The position numbers and the translations under genes are program-made. From Tetracentron sinense (lineage: Eukaryota > Streptophyta > Magnoliopsida > Trochodendrales > Trochodendraceae), in contig CM026551.1 of NCBI GenBank assembly GCA_015143295.1, positions 49,154,034 through 49,218,033 on the forward strand: a stretch of 64,000 nucleotides of DNA, in the 5' to 3' direction. The notes under the pieces were generated by a model that saw nothing but the letters and a program-made list of their open reading frames with translations, did not search any database and was not told where the DNA came from. Positions within the stretch are counted from its first letter, which is position 1. Every line of letters begins with the position of its first letter. Positions 57,032 through 64,000 of the stretch are shown here, one piece after another.

Positions 57032-58221
57032 ATGTCCATCACAAGCAACTATAGTGATAATCCTAGTGTGCATATCACAACTGTAAAGTTGGATGGCACT
57101 AATTTTTTGGACCGGTCCCAATCTGTGAAGATGGACATCGGCTGAAGAGAAAAGCTTGGTTACTTAAATGGCAAGGTGAGAGAACTTTCTATGGAAGATG
57201 TGTCGTACAATAAATGGGAACAAGAAAACCTTGTGGTGATGTCATGATTACTTTCATGCAATCACATTAGTAGAGGTTTTTGGTTCCTTAAAACAGTGAA
57301 AAATGTTTGGAATAAAGTTACCAATAAAGTTACCAGAACTTATTCACAATGTCGTAATATTGCCAAAATGTATCAATTGAGGCAAGAAATTGCTACACTT
57401 CGACAAGAGGAGAAGAGTTTACTAACTTACTATGTTACTCTTCAAGTCTTTGGGAAGAGTTAGATTATTATCAAGTCATACAATAGGACACTGATAAAGA
57501 CGAAGATAGACATCAGTGACAGGTGGAGCAGAATAGGATCTTCGACTTTGTAGCAGGTCAAAACTCTGAGTTTGAGTTAACTAGGATTGATTTTGACAAG
57601 ATATGAACTTCCTACTTTGGACCAAGTCTATTCAATGGTACAAAGTGAGGAAAGCCGCAAGAAAGCTATGTAGCCCACTCCGACCAACGATCATTCAGCC
57701 CTTGTTACATCTTCTAATGGTGTAAGAGGGGGGAAAGTCCCCAACAAGAAGAACAAGCCTTCGAATGATATAGAAAAACTAAAGTGTGATCATTGTAGGA
57801 AGACTCAACATACTTGGGAGACTTGTTGAGATCTACATGGTAGACCGATAAGGTATAAGCATCCCGCAGATAAATGCTCCTACTAGCCACACAGTAGCAA
57901 CTATTACCCCTTCCTTGGGTACTCCATCAATCCCTCATAGAGGAAGTGCCTCATCAGTCATCAGCCTCAAACACTTTTTCTAAGACTATCATTGATTGTC
58001 TCCATCGCCATCTAAACTAGTAGGAAGGTCCTTCTGCCTCCAAATGCTTTGCACAATCTAGTACTCATGCATCTACTAACTTTGTAAGTCATTCCTAGTC
58101 CAATCCAACTTAGACTATCAATTCAAGTGTCTCATCACATGACTACTTTGTCCTCTATTTCTCTACCTATGCTTTATCATCTAGAAGAGATAAGCTAAAG
58201 ATTGTTGACAGATCACATCCC
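57032..58221 (+). pseudogene. Copia H gag and protease start
   Basis: ATG at 57032: MSITSNYSDNPSVHITTVKL, then DGTNFLDRSQSV, KLGYLNGKVRELSMEDVSYN, a typical Copia gag. Stops at 57145 and later. A CCHC knuckle CDHCRKTQHTWETC lies at 57785-57826. The protease motif near 58115 is TINSSVSSHD, in which Asn replaces the catalytic Asp. The frame then runs SSRRDKLKIVDRSHPF until the hAT-like element. Confidence 0.87.
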
Positions 58222-58229
58222 TTTATATC

Positions 58230-59204
58230 CATGGTTTCAAATTCCGGTACGTATCAGTCAATACGAGTCAATACATATCCTGTTTGGAGCTAGGATACAC
58301 TGGTATGCTGGAAGAAAAAAAACTTCGTATCGAGCCGATACGGGACCGATATGAGCTCAATACGAGGGATTTTTTAATTAAATTTTTTCTCTCCCTCCAT
58401 TTACACTAGGATCCAATGCAGAGACCCGATACGCACAACTTATTCACGAAAAATATCATTTAAGTAAATAGTTAGTTAACTTAAGAAAGTTATATATAAA
58501 TAAGATTATACCCCCCATTTGAATTCAATAAAAATGATTTTAGATCCAAATTTCTAAATAATAAAAATTCAACTTTTCAATTCAATAACAAAATCTCCTA
58601 TCTAGCGTCATTTAAGGATTAGATCAAAATTTCAACTTTCAAATTGTAAGGTATTTCTCATATATTAAAATTTCATAAATTCTATTATATCAAAACATTA
58701 CGATAACCTAAAATTCCAGTAAAAAAAAGTCTCATATTTTAGTCTTCAAAAATATTTTCAACTACAGGGTCAAAGTCAACTAACAGTGTAACAGTTCAAC
58801 ATAAAAAGACTTACATTCAAGCTTATAATATGGTTGCAATTCAATACATTCTTATTTAACTAATTGAATTTAAGGTTTCAATATCTAGATTATATTTTCT
58901 ATACTTGGCTAAGTGACTATGGTTTGTATCCTCATACATGTTTATCAGTACGCACGCCTTTTATTTATAAGATTCTTAACTCACATATATATGGTTATAA
59001 ATATAATTTCATTTAGTTTATTTTTAACTTATATTTGCATTAAATAAGTTGTATGCAAGATATCCAAGTTTTTTTTGCGTATCAAACGTTTCTTAGTTTA
59101 TCCTAATTTGACCACCATATCCATTTGATACAATGCGATACATAGATACGTATCTTGTTTTGGACTTACTGATACAGCACCGAATACCAATATTTTAAAC
59201 CATG
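58230..59204. mobile_element. hAT-like nonautonomous element (975 bp)
   Basis: Left end CATGGTTTCAAATTCCGG, inverted right end CATGGTTTAAAATATTGG; both go on with GTACGTATCAG/CGATACG-like text. Flanks TTTATATC and TCTATCCC agree at only 5 of 8 bases, so the duplication is eroded. Copia H text continues on both sides (DRSHPF, then SIPRKRDV). Confidence 0.85.
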
Positions 59205-59212
59205 TCTATCCC

Positions 59213-59849
59213 TAGGAAGAGAGATGTCAACCTTTCCAATAATTTATCTTCTATATGTTCTTTATGTTTCAAAGTTTTTTTTTTTGGATAAAGTTATCCG
59301 CAAACTTTGTTATCCATTAATAGTATGACTAAAAATCTTAACTTTTGTGTAACTTTTTTTTCCTATCCATTGTGTCCTCCAAGACTTGGCGATGAGAAAA
59401 ACGATTGGGAATGGTCGCAAAGCACAGTCTCTACTTCCTGAATGTAACTGGATCGCCTTCAACTTTACAGTCTTTAGTAGTCTTATTATGAGTAATAAAG
59501 ATGCTCTCGCACAGTCATCAAGGTCGTTTATTCTTTCAGCCTTTAAAATTAGTTTTCCCTAACTTATTTGAGTCCGGGTTGGATCATCATCTACAACGTG
59601 AAGTGTGAGTGTAAGTTGTCCAAGCATTATAAAAATACTTTTCACAAAGTATGTAAAAGACAATAAGAGTTCCTTTTTATTCCAACTTGTTCATTCTGAT
59701 GTATGGGAACCTGCTCCTACAATGTCTATACATGGTATCAGTATTTTATTACCTTTGTGGATGATTTCTTTGGTGTACTTAGCTCTACTTGATGAAGACC
59801 CGTAATGAAGTTCCAAGCATCATCAAAAAGTTTCATATGATTACTAAGC
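59213..59849 (+). pseudogene. Copia H gag-pre-integrase and integrase start
   Basis: Badly decayed zinc region (59510-59650, KLSKHYKNTFHKV) followed by LVHSDVWEPAPTMSIHG with the first integrase Asp kept (near 59695), FVDDFFGV and NEVPSIIKKFHMITKPV, where the long LTR cuts in. Confidence 0.82.
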
Positions 59850-59854
59850 CAGTT

Positions 59855-62800
59855 TGTAGAGACCCAAAACTTGATTGTCTTAAAACTTGTACACAATGAA
59901 TGAAAATATGGAATTTTGCTCAAAACATTTCAATTTATGTCTAAGTATGTTATTTAATGTTATGGAGTGCCTAACTATGATTGAACTTGCGTTAGGGTAA
60001 AGGATTAAGCATTAGAATGAAGGAAATCGGTCACACTTGACCAAAATAGAGGAAGTTAAACACCACCGGTCGACCCTACCCAAAACCAGTCGACCAATGT
60101 AATCAGATTTTTGTATAGGGAAAATTGGCAGAGAGGGACCAAAGTACCGGTCGCCCACTAGGCCACCGGTCGACCGCCCTTAAGCACCGGTCGACCGCTC
60201 ATCGTGGTTTTTGCCTAATTTGACTTTCTAGTTTTGAAAGTCTAAGAATTAGAAGTCTTTAAGGACTCCTTAGCCTATTTAAATACCTTACTCGTGGATT
60301 TTAGGATTACAAAGTACAAACATCCTAAGAGTTTTAGCCCAGATAGAGTTTTGCAAAGGCTTTTGGAAGGGTTTTCTGTCACGCCCCAAAATCCCCCCTA
60401 GGAGAATGTGAGATCTTTGGCACGTGACTTATCATACCATCTTGTTAGAAGCAATAAAGGCATACTAAATTATGGATCTGAAAATTTCTTCATGGAATAA
60501 TATTTAATAGTTAATACCTCAACTAAACATCAATTGAAATCTATAATTAAACTGAACATACATAATTTAAATCATCCTCGTGATTCTCAACCATCTATTA
60601 AATCAAAACATAAATTCATAATAAGCAATTACAATCTCTCTGGAATTTAAACAATTTCTAATAAACTAAAATAATAGTAAGACCATCCATCAAAATCTCG
60701 TTCCTCTTCGGAATGATCACCTGCAAGATCTTCCTTTACATACTCCTCTTCAACTCAAGGCTCCAAAGCACAACTATCAAACCCGAATCTGCCGACAACA
60801 AAGTTATCGGCTGAGTAACAAGTTACTCCGCGTATATAACAAACCGTAGTAAACAATATCTTAAACATTAACTTACATGTATTTAAAACTTCATACTTCA
60901 GTTCACATACATAAATCAGAGTGCGGAAAACGAACATATACATTATGTCAATTGCTTTCTTTTTTCTTTCTTTTCTTAGTTTTTATACTTTCTTACTTTT
61001 CATACTTCTTACTTTATCATTTTATGAACAGCACATCCACATGCATTGGTAATAAATTTAAATATCGCTTTACTGTATATGGAAAGGGGTTACTATACTT
61101 TACTTTACTGAAATACCACCCTTCGTACATTATCCGGCACGGACGGCTTAGTACATTTTCCAGTACGACGGCTTACTTTACCATACTTATCGCCCTTTTG
61201 ATGGTATTCGGTGGTGCAAAACATAAACATGCATTATCGCTTTCGTGTGTCTTTCTTTCTTACTTACTTTGCTTTTGGTCTTACTTGTAATCTTATTAGT
61301 GCCCTTAATTTCCTCTTCATACATGTGCATATTTTTCATTGGTGAATGCACAATGATACACCTTTGGTTAAATTATACCTAAGACTTACAGTCAAGGACC
61401 ATAGAACATCTCACAGTCCCATTCCACTATGTTAACCAGGCCTAGGCAAGTTTGACTCTCATTAAAGGTTCCTTTACCCAAATATATATCACGTATAAAA
61501 ACGTAAAATAAACACACAACTTTCATAGTTCCAATTATTTAACAATCTATGATCACAATTTATCTTTAATAGGCATAACTGCATAAGTCTCAATCTAATT
61601 TAAATATCAAAACCCTCTTTTTAATCGAGATCAATATCATAATTATTCCACATATTTTATCAACAATGATTCTCATGGATTATAATCACAAAATCACATT
61701 AACATAAAATCATTCTTTCACAAATAATTCATCACAATCATTCAATTTCCTTCATACCTTCCATTCAACTACATACATTCATCCCATCCTCCTCATATAT
61801 CCACATACATTCAATATAAATTCTCAGTCTCCTTGTTGAAGCATAAACGAAATATAAACATGGTTATTTATATCCTAATTTAACGATTCATGAAATAATA
61901 AATCAAGAACGATAGAAATTCATAAATCTTACTTATCTTTACATTTTTAATTAGATCTATCTCTTTTAGTTCCTCTTTTAGATTAATATTCAAGATATGA
62001 AAAATTAGGTTCGTTATTTACCTCATTTGATCGCTTCCCAAAGATCTATCGCTTGCGAATAAGACTCGATCTCGATATTCAAATCTCTTTCTTCCTTTTC
62101 CTGATCGAATCCTTCAACTCCTTAGGTTTCTCTCTTTTGATCTCTCAGGAAAACAACTTCTCTTTCTCTTTAGATCTCTTAGAAAACTCTTTTTCTTTTC
62201 TCTTTTAGGTTTAGGAGGCTCTTGAAAACCTAATTCACGAGTTAGAGAGATATTTATAGAGTTTGGGAACTCAAGGGAACTCAAAAAATCGAAAATCAGC
62301 GTTTTCGCGCATATTTCAGCGCTCACCGATCGATCGGCGAGTTTGGCCGATCGATCCCAACTGCCACTGATCGATTGGCACTAGTTGGCCAATCGGTTGG
62401 GCCCCATTATTTTTACAAACCTTGATCCGGTAATTTGCCCGTAACTTTTGACTCGGTTATCGGAATTGGACAATTCAACTTGCGTTAGAACCATTATTCG
62501 AAGGGGAACAATTTCTTGTCTAATAGACAAGTCCTAATTTCAGGTCCATGAAGGTCAAAATTTCTCATCAAGTTAGATGAAGGTGAAAGCAAATTCCGAA
62601 ACATTTAGGTTAATACTGAGAACCCAAGATTTGAACCCTAGACTCCTAGAAGTTAGAAAATAGATACATTAACCTAATTTTAGGCAATGAGGTGACCCTT
62701 TAAACCCAAAACTTTTAATTTAATAATAATAATAAGTTAATCACTATTATTATTATTATATAAGGGGTTACTACATCTAAGCATACCACATTAATTCTCA

Positions 62801-64000
62801 TAGGAACACATGCATTTAAAATATGACACATATTTCAAGAAATTCATATAAATGGCACGAATGCCAAGAAACTAAATTTCAGGTTTCTACATTTTCATCT
62901 CAAGGAAAAAAGAAGCTTGGAAATCACCTCCAATGTCATTCTAAAGTGATTCAATCGTAGGGAAGCGATCAAGGAAGGTACCATACATTGTTCTAACCTA
63001 ATAATATGTATGATATAAGTGTTATGAGTTATGGGAATGATGATTTCATGTTTGTATGTTATGATGATTATATCAAGGGTAGGTTTTGCATGAATTCAAT
63101 AGGATTGTGTATTAATGATCATTAATTAAATAAGGGATATGGGAACTAATATGTTAATGATGTTAGGATAATAAATTGAGGATTATATTGATGTTTTAGA
63201 CATGATATTATGATTTTTTTTCTATAAACCTCATGCACATATGATTTAACTTGATGAAAGGGATGATTTAGGGTTTTTACATGAATGAAATTATAAGGAA
63301 GGAATTCTGGTTGAATGACGCTTATAATCTGAAATTTTATGATACCAATTGTGATTCTATTTTATGTATATAAGCTATCCTTGTATGAACTTGCAAGTAA
63401 ATTATGCATTATATCAAGTGGTTGAATTTCAGATAGGTAAATACTTAGAGAGGATATCAACGCCCTGAATTTGTTAACCTTAGTTATATGGGTGGCTTTG
63501 GTGGAATTATATGTTTTGATATCGGAATCTGAGGGATAACCTAGATGAAGGTTAACCATGACACACAAGCACATATTGCACCGCATGATAAGAAGTACAA
63601 GAACATGTCTCACAAGCACAAGCACTTACATGTCATTGGGGATCTTCCATGTTACATGTCATTGAGAATCATCACATTACATGTCATTGAAGAAGAACAT
63701 CATGTTACATGACATTACATGAATATCATCTTACATGCATTGGTACATATGATCACATGAACTTCTTTGAACATGCACAAGTCTTACATGTCCTCACAAG
63801 TCATGAGTCTTACATGCCATGGATGATGTTATGTTTACATGTTTCCGCACATGAACTGTAAGATATGTTTACTTATGAGAAAGCATGACCATGATTATAT
63901 GTTATGATATTGTTAGCTAGACTTTGTATGCACTGAGCTTTCGCTTTCTCAGCTGTACTTTTTATGTCGGAAGTTTCAGGAGAGTTCAACATTTGTACTC
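59855..64000 (+). repeat. Long LTR entering Copia H (runs off the window)
   Basis: Starts TGTAGAGACCCAAAACTTG. Occupies 59855-60376 and, after a nested LTR, 62897-64000. Text near 63935-63960 (GCACTGAGCTTTCGC ... CTCAGCTG) parallels 32659-32680 in the solo LTR at 30906 and about 6080 in LTR A. GGTCGACC dyads at 60065-60200, TATTTAAATA at 60276-60285. The left flank is CAGTT; the right end is outside, so solo or full element cannot be told. Confidence 0.8.
60377..62891 (-). repeat. Nested solo LTR (probably Ty3/Gypsy), 2515 bp, minus orientation
   Basis: On the plus strand it runs TGTCACGCCCCAAAATCC to AGGTTTCTACA. Perfect 5-bp target duplication TTTTC (60372-60376, 62892-62896). TATAAATA on the minus strand at 62251-62258 sets orientation. 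No internal genes. Its left edge parallels the reverse complement of the 30906 LTR right edge. Confidence 0.87.

Larger units (their letters stand above)
55395..59854 (+). mobile_element. Copia H, 5' half, with two nested hAT-like elements
   Basis: 5' LTR, primer site, leader, gag with zinc knuckle, protease, gag-pre-integrase and the start of integrase. It is cut at 59854 by a long LTR and does not resume before the window end. Elements are nested at 55601-56517 (leader) and 58230-59204 (protease region). Same family as Copia G. Confidence 0.88.

Noticed and set aside
60877..61290. A 137-residue hydrophobic frame as a membrane protein
   Set aside because: It is pyrimidine-rich LTR sequence read in a chance frame, within a solo LTR with its own target duplication.
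54284..64000. The next upstream TPS1 exon (ending DVPEY)
   Set aside because: I looked on the minus strand for the preceding synthase segment and found only intron and mobile DNA.
1..64000. tRNA, rRNA or other structural RNA genes
   Set aside because: I saw no tRNA box pairs or rRNA-like text; the tRNA-like words are retroelement primer sites.

Overview
The window is nuclear DNA of a land plant, most likely a flowering plant with large, transposon-filled introns. It is nearly all noncoding. The one host gene I can support lies on the minus strand: five short exons (54195-54283, 44900-44948, 33718-33818, 25268-25455 and 3871-3988, in transcription order) that join in frame across GT-AG sites and encode a middle part of a class I trehalose-6-phosphate synthase (TPS1 type, glycosyltransferase family 20). 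Introns between them are about 9.2, 11.1, 8.3 and 21.3 kb, and the gene runs off both ends of the window.

Roughly four fifths of the window is mobile DNA lying in these introns. Left to right: a minus-strand Copia remnant (1-1260); a four-level nest at about 4.4-21.3 kb (Copia B, broken by a long solo LTR, broken by Copia C, broken by a hAT element with a decayed transposase; Copia B is also broken by minus-strand Copia D); a minus-strand LINE remnant (21.4-23.3 kb); a minus-strand Copia E with DNA elements in its RT region (26.4-29.8 kb); a Copia 3' end (29.9-30.2 kb); a solo LTR (30.9-33.0 kb); Copia F with both LTRs and a hAT-like element in its primer-binding site (34.9-41.2 kb); a plus-strand LINE remnant (42.8-44.3 kb); Copia G with several hAT-type insertions (45.8-51.6 kb); and, upstream of the first visible exon, Copia H (55.4-59.9 kb), entered by a long LTR that itself holds an opposite-facing solo LTR, up to the window end.

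Many insertions have target-site duplications that I could read: 5 bp for LTR elements, 8 bp for hAT-type elements. So element ends are often known to within a base or two and the order of insertion can be read. No element looks intact: all gag-pol and transposase regions carry stops or frameshifts. I found no sign of a new defence or metabolic system. The parts worth a second look are the giant-intron TPS1 gene, the resolved nest, and a set of hAT-type elements with similar ends, including a three-copy family of about 1 kb.
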